DNA from: Brevibacillus brevis
GTDB lineage: Bacteria; Bacillota; Bacilli; Brevibacillales; Brevibacillaceae
Assembly: GCF_022026395.1 (NCBI RefSeq)
Contig: NZ_CP041767.1
Location: 1,561,501-1,625,500 of the forward strand
DNA length: 64,000 nt
Direction of reading: 5' to 3'
In this document: one piece after another, positions 8,805 to 17,427 of the stretch
Layout of the letters: each line of letters starts with the position of its first letter
Numbering within the stretch: position 1 is the first letter of the stretch
Position numbers and translations under genes: made by a program
Notes under the pieces: generated by a model
Seen by the model: the letters and a program-made list of their open reading frames with translations, nothing else
Databases searched by the model: none
What the model was told of the DNA's origin: nothing

Positions 8805-9134
8805 TGTTATCGATAGGGTAGGTTGAAAGCTTCCTTTTAGCAAGGCATCAATAAATTGCTCCTGTGTGAGAGAAATCGTGATGCCCATCCCAGGCAGATC
8901 GACAGAAAAAACATTCTCTCGGTACAAATACCAGAGGTCGCCTGTCGGCTCGATGGAATAGACGTGTATATTTTTCTGGGAATGCTGGCCTGCCTTTTGG
9001 ATTTCCCGTAACGCTGTAAACAGTTCTCCCCAAACAGGCAGATAAGGCTTCGCTTGGTGCAGCATAATCGCTTGGATCAGTTGGTTTTTCACGAGAGAAA
9101 TAGCATCCATGTTTGAGTGGTTCAACGAAGGCAT
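8793..9134 (-). CDS. Hypothetical protein (113 aa)
   Basis: I do not recognise a family. The protein reads MPSLNHSNMDAISLVKNQLIQ at its start (in two short parts) and contains WGELFTALREIQKAGQHSQ and ITISLTQEQFIDALLKG; it is soluble and mixed helical/beta in character. The ATG is preceded by AAAGGAG ten bases upstream, and a terminator overlaps the stop, so it is a self-contained transcription unit. An overlapping minus-strand frame (8848-9357) has no ribosome site and poor composition and was treated as a shadow. The gene is divergent from the nucleoside-hydrolase operon. Confidence 0.65.
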   Translation of the reverse strand: MPSLNHSNMDAISLVKNQLIQAIMLHQAKPYLPVWGELFTALREIQKAGQHSQKNIHVYSIEPTGDLWYLYRENVFSVDLPGMGITISLTQEQFIDALLKGSFQPTLSITKPS

Positions 9135-9270
9135 GACCGTTATACTCCTTTAGCATGGCTTGGCGCATTAGTCTTGCGTGATGGCGATTTTTGTCGAAGT
9201 CATGAATAAGTGTAAAATAGTTATCCGTTCGATGCAAGAGAAGAGAAGGTAGAGATGAGTATTTGGATAT

Positions 9271-9299
9271 TTGACGGTTGCTCTTGATTTGGATAGCAT
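9271..9299 (+). promoter_or_regulatory. Candidate promoter of the nucleoside-hydrolase operon
   Basis: TTGACG (9271-9276), 17 bases, then TAGCAT (9294-9299), about 50 bases before the GTG start at 9351. Confidence 0.5.
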
Positions 9300-9350
9300 A
9301 GGAAAAGCGGTTTTGACAAATGGCAATAGCGAGAAGCGGGAGATGAGATT

Positions 9351-10199
9351 GTGGCAAAAAAACACCGGTTGATCATCGAGTTTTGCGGTGGATTTGGACA
9401 AGGGCTGGCCTTGCTGTATGCTTTGCGATCGTCTGATGTTCAAGTAGCAGGAATCATTTGCAGAGACACGCAGTCAAGCTTGGCTAGCAAACTGATTGAT
9501 TTTGCACAGCCAGGTTATGAAATTCCAATCGTTACAGGTGCCAGGCAGCCGCTTTTCTCAGGAACGGTAGAAACGACCACCTCGGAAGGTGTACGACTCC
9601 TTGCAGAAACCACGCAAGATGAGGAAAGTGAATTGACGCTCGTGACGTTTGATCGTTTGACGACGCTAGCTCTGGCTGTCGCGCGTGATCCATTGTTGGC
9701 CAGTAAATTTACGAGAATCGTGGTGCAGGGTGGAGCGATACGCGTACCAGGAGATGTAACGGCTATTGCCGAAACAAACATGCATGGTGATCCGGAAGCA
9801 GCTGCGCTCGTTTTGGCAGCACGCTTGCCGCTTGTGCTCGTTCCATTCGATACAACCAGCTCGTTTCGTCTGACGGAAGAGCAAGTACATATGCTAGGAA
9901 GTCTCGCAGAAGCAGTTGGTCTAATCGATAGAACGACGATGTCGGACATGCAGTTCGCGACTTCTGCTCGTGGGTTACATGCATGGATAGCGATGCTCGT
10001 GGCTCTCTCGCCTGATAAAATGCGAACCGAGCAGATGAAGCTCTCAGTCGAATGCAAAAGTGAATTATCACGGGGTGCCATTCTAGCTGATCTACGGGCA
10101 AAACCGAGTGTAGGAACCGATACGGCTGTATGTGTTGAGGTTGAGATGGCAGAGGCAGAGCGCTGGCTGCAAACCGTTTTGGATCAGGGAGGGTTATAA
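9351..10199 (+). CDS. Nucleoside hydrolase-like protein lacking catalytic aspartates
   Basis: A 282-residue protein homologous along its length to the next gene product, with the inosine/uridine-preferring nucleoside hydrolase fold. Where the active paralogue reads DVDTGIDDA, this one reads EFCGGFGQG, so the DxDxxxDD calcium/ribose motif becomes ExCxxxGQ. The C-terminal HD (LHDPLAV in the partner) is HA (LHAWIAM). The asparagine of the ribose-binding ETNMHGDPEAA segment is kept. This is therefore a probable pseudoenzyme that may act as a partner or regulator of the downstream enzyme (inference). The start is GTG at 9351 behind GGGAGATGAG. It is intact, with no frameshift, and sits 4 bases upstream of the second gene. 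Confidence 0.85.
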   Translation: MAKKHRLIIEFCGGFGQGLALLYALRSSDVQVAGIICRDTQSSLASKLIDFAQPGYEIPIVTGARQPLFSGTVETTTSEGVRLLAETTQDEESELTLVTFDRLTTLALAVARDPLLASKFTRIVVQGGAIRVPGDVTAIAETNMHGDPEAAALVLAARLPLVLVPFDTTSSFRLTEEQVHMLGSLAEAVGLIDRTTMSDMQFATSARGLHAWIAMLVALSPDKMRTEQMKLSVECKSELSRGAILADLRAKPSVGTDTAVCVEVEMAEAERWLQTVLDQGGL

Positions 10200-10203
10200 G
10201 CGC

Positions 10204-11136
10204 ATGGAAAAAATCATTTTGGATGTAGATACCGGGATTGATGATGCGCTGGCGATTGCTTATGCCGTTCACTCGCCTGCTCTTGAAGTGTGTGGGATTA
10301 CCACGACTTTTGGCAATATTACGGTGGAGGAAGCAACACGCAATACCTTACAGGTGCTCGAGCTGCTGGGTGCGTCTGCGATTCCTGTCTATCAGGGGGC
10401 ATCGAAGCCGATTGTTCGCGACCTTACAGGAAAAGCAAGGCTATTCCACGGTGAAAACGGGCTAGGCAATGTGATCCTTCCAGATCCATCGACAACGGCT
10501 CAGCCACAGTGTGCCACACAATTTCTCATCTCTGCGATTAAGGAAAATCCTCACGAATTGACGCTCGTGACCGTCGGGAGCATGACTAATTTGGCGAGGG
10601 CGATTATGGCTGCTCCAGAAATCGTATCCCTTGTCAAACGAGTGGTCGTGATGGGGGGAGCTGTAACGGAGCCGGGGAATCGCACGCCTGTAGCGGAGGC
10701 GAATATTTGCGCTGATCCGGAAGCTGCAGCGTACGTCTTCCAGTCTGGTATTCCCGTGACGCTGGTAGGCCTGGATGTGACGATGCAAACGCTGCTTACC
10801 CGCGAACATTTGCAGGAATGGAGAGCGAAGGATACACGCTTAAGCCATGTTTTCGCGGATATGTGCGAGGTTTACATGAATGCCTACGCGACAGTGGGCA
10901 ACTTGCGCGGCTGCGGTCTGCATGATCCGTTGGCGGTAGGTGTCGTCATTGATCCAACGTTTGTGAAGTCAGTCCCAATGCATGTTGCGGTAGATACGTC
11001 CGGGGGAGCCAGTGATGCCCGTACGATTGGAGACAGACGGGAACATCCAGCCCAGCCGCCGAATGTGGATGTGTGTCTGGAAGTTGATCATGAACGCTTT
11101 GTCAGCCATTTTTTACAATATGTTTTAGGTAGGTAA
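10204..11136 (+). CDS. Inosine-uridine preferring nucleoside hydrolase
   Basis: A 310-residue enzyme of the IunH/RihA family that hydrolyses ribonucleosides to base and ribose. All signature residues are present: the N-terminal DVDTGIDD with D7, D9, D13 and D14, the GGA motif in [23 protein letters not shown] carrying the ribose-contacting Asn, and GLHDPLAV with the catalytic-site His-Asp. The ATG at 10204 follows GGAGGGTTATAAGCGC; the longer frame from 10132 lies inside the upstream gene. It forms a two-gene operon with the degenerate paralogue, suggesting nucleoside salvage or a hetero-oligomer. Substrate preference cannot be read from the sequence. Confidence 0.93.
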   Translation: MEKIILDVDTGIDDALAIAYAVHSPALEVCGITTTFGNITVEEATRNTLQVLELLGASAIPVYQGASKPIVRDLTGKARLFHGENGLGNVILPDPSTTAQPQCATQFLISAIKENPHELTLVTVGSMTNLARAIMAAPEIVSLVKRVVVMGGAVTEPGNRTPVAEANICADPEAAAYVFQSGIPVTLVGLDVTMQTLLTREHLQEWRAKDTRLSHVFADMCEVYMNAYATVGNLRGCGLHDPLAVGVVIDPTFVKSVPMHVAVDTSGGASDARTIGDRREHPAQPPNVDVCLEVDHERFVSHFLQYVLGR

Positions 11137-11149
11137 GGAGGAAGTCATT

Positions 11150-11614
11150 ATGTTAAAAGAGTTTAAAGAGTTTGCGTTAAAAGGAAATGTCATGGATCTC
11201 GCTGTCGGTGTTGTTATTGGTGGGGCTTTTGGTAAAATTGTTACCTCACTCGTTAATGACATTATTACCCCATTGATCGGATTACTTCTTGGCAAGGTAG
11301 ATTTCTCCGGTTTGTTCATCAATTTGAGCGGGGTTCCTTATAAGACGATCGCTGAAGCAAAAGCAGCTCATGCTGCCACGCTGAACTACGGGTTGTTCCT
11401 CAACTCTGTGATTGATTTTGTCATTATTGCCTTTTCTATTTTTATCGTCATCAAACAGCTCAACCGTTTCAAACGCAAGCAAGAAGTGGAGAAAGCACCA
11501 GAGACAACGAAAGAGTGCCCGCATTGCATCTCCGCGATTCCAATCAAGGCTACGCGCTGCCCGAACTGCACCTCCATGCTGGAGACAAAAGGAACGGCAT
11601 TGGCACCCGAATAA
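11150..11614 (+). CDS. mscL: Large-conductance mechanosensitive channel MscL with C-terminal zinc ribbon
   Basis: A 154-residue channel. The N-terminus [20 protein letters not shown] and first helix [20 protein letters not shown] are classical MscL, followed by the periplasmic loop and second helix ([20 protein letters not shown]). The cytoplasmic tail differs from the usual charged helix: it carries [18 protein letters not shown], a CxxC-x12-CxxC zinc ribbon (about residues 122-139). MscL opens under osmotic downshock to release solutes. The ATG follows AAGGAGGAAGT, 13 bases after the nucleoside hydrolase stop, so co-transcription is possible. A bidirectional terminator follows. Confidence 0.95.
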   Translation: MLKEFKEFALKGNVMDLAVGVVIGGAFGKIVTSLVNDIITPLIGLLLGKVDFSGLFINLSGVPYKTIAEAKAAHAATLNYGLFLNSVIDFVIIAFSIFIVIKQLNRFKRKQEVEKAPETTKECPHCISAIPIKATRCPNCTSMLETKGTALAPE

Positions 11615-11633
11615 GACACATACACGAATCAGA

Positions 11634-11672
11634 CGAACAGAGGAGGGCGATTATGCCTTCCTCTGTTTTCGT
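11634..11672. terminator. Bidirectional terminator between mscL and the YheC/D gene
   Basis: GAACAGAGGAGGGC pairs with GCCTTCCTCTGTTTTC with one mismatch around a 6-base loop. A-rich and T-rich flanks serve both convergent genes. It overlaps the stop of the minus-strand gene. Confidence 0.75.
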
Positions 11673-12424
11673 TTCACGCGGTTTTTATACTGATAGTGAA
11701 GTCTTTTAATCGTATGGTAATAAGTCTTGTCTTTGAGCTTGGCAAACAGCCCGTGGGAAGGAAAGTCGTAATTGACCTCAATAATGGAGAGGTTTCCAGC
11801 TTTATCAATGGCAAAATCGACGCCGATTTGCGCGCTGTGCCGATATTTATTAAAGTGGGCACATACGCGGTGACTGATTTGGATCAACTGAGAGACGATA
11901 CTTTTTATTTTGTCGGGCGTGACAGCTCCAGACTTTTTCAAGGCATGCGGGACTGTGACGGCATATCCGCCGCCGCGAGCTACATTGGTAATAATGCTGT
12001 CGGCACCAGCGACCTTGGCTAGCATGCCGGCATATTGCCATTTGCCCAAGCCATTGCGCATCATCATGACACGAATGTCAAAGGGACGACCGTCGATTTC
12101 AGCTAAATCCAGCCCTTTTTGTATGACATAATTTTTTTCTGTGCATTGAGCGGCAAGCTTCTGCTTCAAGTCAGCTAAAGAATCTGCCTGCATAGGCTCT
12201 CCGCGCTCCTTCACAAATTGATAGCCCCCGCTATCCGTTTTCCAGACGCGAATAATCCCTTTTCCCATATGGGTTCTCGTCGGTTTGATATAGACAGTAG
12301 AATACTTCGCTACATACGAATCCAAGCTTTCGGGCTGATATAAAGAAGTAGGCGGCAGGTAAGGGCGAATGTAAGGACTTTTTGAAAAGAACTGATGAAG
12401 ACTCCACTTGGAGGAGGAGATCAC
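11651..12424 (-). CDS. YheC/YheD-family protein (ATP-grasp, spore-coat associated)
   Basis: A protein of about 257 residues. YIKPTRTHMGKGIIRV and DIRVMMMRN resemble the ATP-grasp segments of the YheC/YheD spore-coat-associated family, followed by QIGVDFAIDKAGNLSIIEVNYDFPSHGLF, split around the D and N metal-binding positions. YheC/D proteins of Bacillus are often longer (about 360-450), so this is a short member that begins near the ATP-grasp core. Two GTG starts are possible (12433, 12424). The second was chosen because GAGGTG lies six bases before it, while the first overlaps that site; a stop codon precedes both. It points to an endospore former. Confidence 0.8.
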   Translation of the reverse strand: MISSSKWSLHQFFSKSPYIRPYLPPTSLYQPESLDSYVAKYSTVYIKPTRTHMGKGIIRVWKTDSGGYQFVKERGEPMQADSLADLKQKLAAQCTEKNYVIQKGLDLAEIDGRPFDIRVMMMRNGLGKWQYAGMLAKVAGADSIITNVARGGGYAVTVPHALKKSGAVTPDKIKSIVSQLIQISHRVCAHFNKYRHSAQIGVDFAIDKAGNLSIIEVNYDFPSHGLFAKLKDKTYYHTIKRLHYQYKNRVKRKQRKA

Positions 12425-12603
12425 ATCATGCACCTCGCTTTACGAAAAATCCATTCGTTCCAGCATATGCAACTACATTCTCGACCGTTTTTGCTGGCTC
12501 CCGATGAGACTGGCGTTTTTCAAAAAATGCCGAGGAGTGAGAAGGATTTCAAAAATTGTGGGGGAATATATGTTCTAATCATTGGACAAGGATGGCGAAA
12601 ATC

Positions 12604-13428
12604 ATGCGGCTATATCGCCCAGTGCAACCTCCGACTCTGCAACGAGCGAACGTCCAAAATGAGTACCGTTACCGAGAGTACATGCCCAATAAAAGCTTGG
12701 CGAACTATATCGCCTGCTACTGGGTCTCAGAGTACAACGGCGAGGGTATCGCACATGCGAGCCGAGTCATTCCGGATGGCTGCGTCGATATCATTTTCAA
12801 TCTCAGAGCTACTTCTGTAAAGAAGGGGGCATTTCTAACGGGACTGATGCGGACGTACGAAGACATGCTAGTAACCGAACCACAATCTTTGATCGGCATT
12901 CGATTTTACGCTGAGGGAGCGGCCCGCTTTTTGCACTACCCCGTCGCCATGATCAACGGACATCATCCCAATCTGGAAGACATCTGGGGCAAAGAGGCGG
13001 ATGAGGTGATAGAAGGCTTGCTTGAAGCCTCCGACACGGCGGAGCGAATCGTTTTGTTGGAGCGGGAGCTTATCAAACGAATGTGGATGGATGATCCAGC
13101 AGACCCGTTGCTATTGACAAGCATGAACTATTTGTATGAATACAGAGGAAATCTTTCCATGGGAGCGCTCGCTGAGAAAGTGAATTACAGCGAGAGAACC
13201 TTGCGCAGGACGTTTCAACAGCAATTGGGTATGAGCCCGAAGGAACTCGGACGAATCATTCAATTTCAAGGGCTGCTGCAAATGCTGGCAAAGGGAACGC
13301 GCACTTCGTTTACAGATGCCGCTCTCCAGTGTGGCTATTACGATCAGTCGCACTTGATCAAGAGCTTTCACACTTTTTACGGTGTAGCTCCAAGCAAAAT
13401 TGTCTCGCCAGATCGTGTGAATCGATAG
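12604..13428 (+). CDS. AraC-family transcriptional regulator
   Basis: A 274-residue regulator. The N-terminal domain has LANYIACYWVSEYNGEG and RVIPDGCVDIIFNL, the sensing-domain pattern found ahead of many AraC DNA-binding domains (DUF6597-like). The C-terminal HTH region (about residues 175-270) has two helix-turn-helices: MGALAEKVNYSERTLRRTFQ and FTDAALQCGYYDQSHLIKSF followed by GVAPSKI. ATG 12604 follows AAGGATGG; longer in-frame starts lack a ribosome site. It is followed 76 bases later by a YjbR-like gene, which may be a target. The ligand is unknown. Confidence 0.88.
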   Translation: MRLYRPVQPPTLQRANVQNEYRYREYMPNKSLANYIACYWVSEYNGEGIAHASRVIPDGCVDIIFNLRATSVKKGAFLTGLMRTYEDMLVTEPQSLIGIRFYAEGAARFLHYPVAMINGHHPNLEDIWGKEADEVIEGLLEASDTAERIVLLERELIKRMWMDDPADPLLLTSMNYLYEYRGNLSMGALAEKVNYSERTLRRTFQQQLGMSPKELGRIIQFQGLLQMLAKGTRTSFTDAALQCGYYDQSHLIKSFHTFYGVAPSKIVSPDRVNR

Positions 13429-13504
13429 TCTTTAAAAGTTGTCCGTTTTTTACAATCTTCTTTTGGCGAGATGCGTTACCCTAAGGAAAGGATGGTGAAT
13501 TCAT

Positions 13505-13870
13505 GTGAATGAACAAACATTGGATACATACTGCCGGAAGCAGCCCGGTGCCACCCATGACTATCAGATGGATTGGGAATGCGATCGTTACCAAGTCGGA
13601 GGCAAAATATTTGCGATGATCGGGGGCGATTCCAAAGGTGTTCGCATCCTCACCTTGAAATGCGACCCGATGCGTGCGGAGGAATTGCGCGAGACATATG
13701 AAGGGATCGTACCTGGCTATCACATGAATAAATCCCATTGGAATTCTGTCTACTTGGACGCTGACATTCCCGAAGGCTTATGGGAAAGGATGATCGAGCA
13801 TGCGTACGAAACGGTGCTCCAAAAACTGCCCAAGCGCGTCCAGCAAGAAATCAAGAGTGAACAGGAGTGA
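13505..13870 (+). CDS. MmcQ/YjbR-family protein
   Basis: A 121-residue protein with the YjbR/MmcQ pattern: an N-terminal KQPGATHDYQMDWECDRYQVGGKIFAMIGG segment (here interrupted for length) and the C-terminal HMNKSHWNSVYLDADIP, which is very characteristic. The family adopts a CyaY-like fold and is often called DNA-binding, but its biological role is unclear. The GTG start at 13505 follows AAGGATGGTGA. Its stop overlaps the VOC-family gene region, so the two are probably translated together. Confidence 0.85.
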   Translation: MNEQTLDTYCRKQPGATHDYQMDWECDRYQVGGKIFAMIGGDSKGVRILTLKCDPMRAEELRETYEGIVPGYHMNKSHWNSVYLDADIPEGLWERMIEHAYETVLQKLPKRVQQEIKSEQE

Positions 13871-13875
13871 GTGAT

Positions 13876-14253
13876 GTGGGAATCAAGCTTGATATGGTAG
13901 GGATTGTCGTACAGGACATGAAAAAAGCGTTGGACTTCTATCGGGTACTCGGTTTCGATATACCCGAAGGTGCAAATGAAGAGCCGCATGTGGAGGTAGC
14001 GCAGGACGGTGTTCGTCTCGCCTTTGATACAATGGAAGTTGCCAAGGGTGTATATGGAGGATGGGAAGCACCTGTCGGGCATCGGATTGAGCTGGCTTTT
14101 TTGTGTGGGGATGCTGCGGAGCTTGATGGGCTGTACACGAAAATCGTTTCCCAAGGATACGAGAGTCACCGTGAGCCATGGGATGCGTTCTGGGGGCAGC
14201 GGTATGCCATCGTGAAAGACCCGGATGGGAACTTGATCAGTTTGTTTGCCTAA
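13876..14253 (+). CDS. VOC/glyoxalase-like protein
   Basis: A 125-residue protein of the vicinal oxygen chelate fold with two beta-alpha-beta-beta-beta modules: IVVQDMKKALDFYRVLGFDI in the first, and GYESHREPWDAFWGQRYAIVKDPDGNLISLF at the end, split around DPDGN. Such proteins include glyoxalases, bleomycin/fosfomycin resistance proteins and dioxygenases; no metal set identifies one of these. GTG 13876 was preferred to GTG 13867 because the CAGGAG site overlaps the earlier codon and sits 8 bases before the later one. It is the last gene of a probable two-gene unit. Confidence 0.85.
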   Translation: MGIKLDMVGIVVQDMKKALDFYRVLGFDIPEGANEEPHVEVAQDGVRLAFDTMEVAKGVYGGWEAPVGHRIELAFLCGDAAELDGLYTKIVSQGYESHREPWDAFWGQRYAIVKDPDGNLISLFA

Positions 14254-14273
14254 TACGATCCTTACCATAAGAA

Positions 14274-14312
14274 GACAAGCCGAGCCTTTGTGAAAGAGGC
14301 TAGGCTTGTTTG
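14274..14312 (+). terminator. Probable terminator after the VOC gene
   Basis: AAGCC and AGCCT pair with AGGCT and GGCTT in an interrupted stem around a TTTGTGAAAG loop. The T tail is broken by G's. Confidence 0.55.
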
Positions 14313-14480
14313 CGTTTGTAGACGAAATCATTGGCTGATATATAAAACTTTTTAATAGGAAAACATACCCATAACATCGCTGGTTTTTCTCAATAGAACG
14401 GGCTGGTGCTGAGACAGCTTGAAAGGGGTGAGACCTGTGCTTGGTTGTTGCTTAAAGAAATAAAATTTACTAATAACTGA
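14313..14480 (+). other. Gene-free stretch before anmK promoter
   Basis: No open frame or recognised RNA is visible. A short segment near 14402-14445 contains GCTG/CAGC and GGT/GACC complementarities that could fold locally, but it matches no riboswitch I know. The useful signal in this gap is the promoter at 14481-14509. Confidence 0.3.
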
Positions 14481-14509
14481 TTGACTTGTGTAATTTTACT
14501 ACATATAAT
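14481..14509 (+). promoter_or_regulatory. Strong sigma-A promoter of the anmK-ABC-murQ operon
   Basis: TTGACT (14481-14486), exactly 17 bases, TATAAT (14504-14509). It lies about 60 bases before the anmK start. It is the best promoter match in this part of the window and is the likely driver of the eight-gene run to murQ. Confidence 0.8.
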
Positions 14510-14571
14510 GAAAGCGATAACAGGTTCGAATTTTTCAACGATTCTCGATTCTCAATATGGGGGCTTTTGAC

Positions 14572-15792
14572 ATGGATCAACCTGCAAATTTGCTCGATTA
14601 TCGTGCGAAAAATGAGCATGTACTCATCGGCCTCATGTCGGGTACTTCGCTGGATGGCATTGATGCCGCACTCGTAGAAATCCGCACGGATGAACAGGGC
14701 GAGATCGAAAATGTGACTCTCCGCGATTTTTTTTATATGCCATACTCCGATGACTTGCGTGAGTGGGTCATGAATCTGTGTAGTGTAGAGACAGCGAGAG
14801 TGGATCAGCTGACTGCGGTTCATTACGGCTTATCTGAATGGTATGCCTATGCGGTACAGCAGTTGTTGCAAAAAGCTGGTGTCACGACAGCGGAAGTAGA
14901 CGCAGTCTGTATGCACGGACAAACCATTTGGCATGTTGCCGGGCGGACGCCATTTCCCGGACCACAAGGAATGACACAGGTCAGGGCGTCCTTGCAAATC
15001 GGCGAGCTGTCCACACTGGCTGAGCGTACGGATATACCGGTAGTGGGAAACTTCCGCGCTCGAGACTTGGCTGCTGATGGAGAAGGTGCACCGCTTGTTC
15101 CGTATGCGGACTATATTTTGTTCCGCCATCCGCAAAAAGGCAGACTGCTGCAAAACATTGGTGGAATCGCCAATGTCACATTGCTTCCTGCAAGTGCAGC
15201 TATCGATCAGGTCGTCGCTTTTGATACGGGCCCTGGCAATATGATCATGGATCAAATCGTCCAGCTCATGACCAACGGACAGATGAGGTATGACGAGGGT
15301 GGCAAGCTGGCCGCAAACGGCACCGTCTCTTCAGTGTTACTGGAAAAATGGCTGAAAGACCCTTATTACCAGATCAAGCCACCGAAAAGCACAGGCCGCG
15401 AAGTATACGGCAGAGCTTTTGCCCAAGAGCTGTTCCATGATGCGAATCAAATCGGGATCAGTCAGACGGATCTGTTGGCAACCGTGACAGCATTGACTGC
15501 TACGACAATTGCGAACGCCTACATGCAATTCGTATTACCAACAACCAAAGTGGAGGAAGTAATTGTCTCAGGGGGAGGCGCTCATAACCAGACGCTTCTC
15601 TCCATGCTGCAGCGTCAATTGCCGACAGGAATGACCGTGATGACGGCGCAGCAGTTTGGGATGCCTGACGATGCGAAGGAAGCCGTCGCTTTTGCCATTT
15701 TGGGTCATGAGACACTAATGGGACGACCATCCAATGTGCCATCCGTAACAGGGGCGAAGAGGGCCGTGCCGTTAGGAAATATATGCTTCTAA
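14572..15792 (+). CDS. anmK: Anhydro-N-acetylmuramic acid kinase AnmK
   Basis: A 406-residue sugar kinase. GLMSGTSLDGIDAALVEI near the N-terminus is the AnmK phosphate-binding signature, LLQNIGGIANVT and FDTGPGNMIMD are the other family blocks, and VSGGGAHNQTLL and AVAFAILGH mark the C-terminal lobe. The enzyme opens and phosphorylates 1,6-anhydro-MurNAc to MurNAc-6-phosphate, which MurQ then uses. ATG 14572 has GGGGGC eight bases upstream; the ATG at 14557 has no ribosome site. The gene is first in a run ending with murQ, placing kinase and etherase at the two ends of one cell-wall-sugar operon. Confidence 0.95.
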   Translation: MDQPANLLDYRAKNEHVLIGLMSGTSLDGIDAALVEIRTDEQGEIENVTLRDFFYMPYSDDLREWVMNLCSVETARVDQLTAVHYGLSEWYAYAVQQLLQKAGVTTAEVDAVCMHGQTIWHVAGRTPFPGPQGMTQVRASLQIGELSTLAERTDIPVVGNFRARDLAADGEGAPLVPYADYILFRHPQKGRLLQNIGGIANVTLLPASAAIDQVVAFDTGPGNMIMDQIVQLMTNGQMRYDEGGKLAANGTVSSVLLEKWLKDPYYQIKPPKSTGREVYGRAFAQELFHDANQIGISQTDLLATVTALTATTIANAYMQFVLPTTKVEEVIVSGGGAHNQTLLSMLQRQLPTGMTVMTAQQFGMPDDAKEAVAFAILGHETLMGRPSNVPSVTGAKRAVPLGNICF

Positions 15793-15819
15793 CATGAGAA
15801 CAACAGAGGGGGTACCATC

Positions 15820-17355
15820 GTGAAAAAACGAGTATTGGCAGGCTTTTTCTTATCATTGTCTCTCGTGCTTTCCGCTTGTTCTGGTGGAGGAACAGCACCC
15901 GCAGAGCAAGGCAAGTCAGCGGAAGGACAAGCAAAAACAGAACTGATCGTGGCAGCCGAGCAAGAGCCAGTGGGCTATGACCCCCACAAGGTTCCAGCGG
16001 CATCCAGTGTGCGCGTCTATGCGCTCATTTACGATAGCTTGACCAAGCTGGATGAGAACATGAACATCATACCGAATCTGGCAGAGAAGTGGGAGATTGC
16101 GCCGGACGGAAAAACGGTCACGATGTTCCTGCAAAAAGGCGTCAAATTCCACAATGGCAAAGACATGACGGCAAATGACGTAAAATTCAGCTTTGAGCGA
16201 ATCATGAACCCAGACACGGGTTCGATCGCGAAATCGTATTTTTCCAGCGTAGAAGCAATTGAAGTGAAAGATCCAACGACGGTTGTCTTCAAGCTGAAAA
16301 ATGCGGATGCCTCATTCGTTGCAAATACGGCAAGCGCCTATGCTTCTATCGTGCCAGCAGGCTCCACTGACCTGACCAAGGAAGCTATCGGTACTGGTCC
16401 ATTCAAAATGGAAAAAAGTGAGTCGGGACAATATGTCCTACTGAAGAAAAATGCGGATTACTTCAATAAAGAACTGCCAAAGGTAGAGTCCATCAAGTTC
16501 CAAATTATGAAGGACGAGGCTGAGCGTCTCGCTGCAATTCGCTCCGGTAAAGTCGATATCAGCATGGTGTCTGCTGATTCTGCGAAGCTCTTGGAAGGCA
16601 AGCCAGGCGTACAGATCAAGAACTACCAATCCTTGGAGTACAGTTACCTGGGCATGAACGTAAACAAAAAGCCTTTTGACAATCCAAAAGTGCGCGAAGC
16701 AATCAGCTATGCCGTTGACCGTAACCAAATTATCCAGACTGTTTGGAAAGGGGAAGCGACTCTGACTGGTCCGATCGCTCCTGCTTTGACCAACTCGGCT
16801 TTGGACCCTGCTACTTATCCGACCTACAAAACAGACGTAGAAAAAGCGAAGCAATTGCTGGCGGAAGCGGGCTATCCAAACGGTTTCGAAACCCAAATCG
16901 AAACAGCAGCAACTTACCCAGACATGGTAGAAACGGCACAAGTGATTCAACAACAGCTCAAAGCAATCGGCATCAATGCAAAGATCAACCAGCTTGAGTG
17001 GGGGAACTACATCGATACGTGGAAATCCAAGGATATGAACTTGATGGTAGGCCGCAACACTTCTGGTGTAGATGCTGACCGTTCCATGCGTTTCTTCTTC
17101 TCGACAACTGGCTCTGCCAACGTGTGGAACTACTCCAACCCTGCCTACGATGAGCTGGTGCAAAAAGCACTGACGACAGTAGATCAAGCAGAGCGCAAAA
17201 AGCTGTATGATCAAGCACAATCCATGCTGGTAGCAGATGCACCCAACCTGTTCCTGACATCTCCGAAAAACTACTACGCGGTTCGAGACAACATCGATTT
17301 CACGCCGTCCGCAGCGGGTGAAATATACTCGCTGATCAAAACTTCGATTAAGTAA
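15820..17355 (+). CDS. Peptide ABC transporter substrate-binding lipoprotein (SBP family 5)
   Basis: A 511-residue lipoprotein: signal peptide [20 protein letters not shown] with lipidated C20. The solute-binding family 5 landmarks are NLAEKWEIAPDGKTVTMFLQKGVKFHNGKDMTANDVKFSFERI, in separated blocks around residues 80-125, and the family's NPKVREAISYAVDR at about 290-303. Family 5 proteins bind di-/oligopeptides, nickel, or cell-wall peptides (for example MppA and murein tripeptide). With anmK and murQ on either side, muropeptide or murein peptide is the best guess for the ligand (inference). A strong hairpin follows the stop and may boost its mRNA relative to the permeases. Confidence 0.92.
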   Translation: MKKRVLAGFFLSLSLVLSACSGGGTAPAEQGKSAEGQAKTELIVAAEQEPVGYDPHKVPAASSVRVYALIYDSLTKLDENMNIIPNLAEKWEIAPDGKTVTMFLQKGVKFHNGKDMTANDVKFSFERIMNPDTGSIAKSYFSSVEAIEVKDPTTVVFKLKNADASFVANTASAYASIVPAGSTDLTKEAIGTGPFKMEKSESGQYVLLKKNADYFNKELPKVESIKFQIMKDEAERLAAIRSGKVDISMVSADSAKLLEGKPGVQIKNYQSLEYSYLGMNVNKKPFDNPKVREAISYAVDRNQIIQTVWKGEATLTGPIAPALTNSALDPATYPTYKTDVEKAKQLLAEAGYPNGFETQIETAATYPDMVETAQVIQQQLKAIGINAKINQLEWGNYIDTWKSKDMNLMVGRNTSGVDADRSMRFFFSTTGSANVWNYSNPAYDELVQKALTTVDQAERKKLYDQAQSMLVADAPNLFLTSPKNYYAVRDNIDFTPSAAGEIYSLIKTSIK

Positions 17356-17375
17356 AGTAGCATACATGTGATGAA

Positions 17376-17401
17376 GGCTCCGCCAGAGGTTAGGCGGAGC
17401 C
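17376..17401 (+). repeat. Strong intercistronic hairpin after the binding-protein gene
   Basis: GGCTCCGCC (17376-17384) and GGCGGAGCC (17393-17401) form a perfect 9-pair stem with an 8-base loop. No T tract follows, so it is not a normal terminator. It probably protects the binding-protein mRNA 3' end, giving more binding protein than permease. Confidence 0.75.
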
Positions 17402-17427
17402 AAGTTTCTAAATATGGAGGGAAACTC

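Noticed and set aside
8848-9357. 169-residue minus-strand open frame overlapping the 113-residue gene
   Set aside because: No ribosome site and unlikely composition; the overlapping frame at 8793-9134 has AAAGGAG and a terminator.
14402-14445. Possible riboswitch before anmK (GCTGAGA-like text)
   Set aside because: The TPP-type partner sequences are missing and it lies upstream of the promoter, so it would not be in the transcript.
16438-17403. 321-residue open frame on the minus strand
   Set aside because: It is entirely antisense to the binding-protein gene, is rich in Cys/His/Val of low-complexity shadow type and has no ribosome site.
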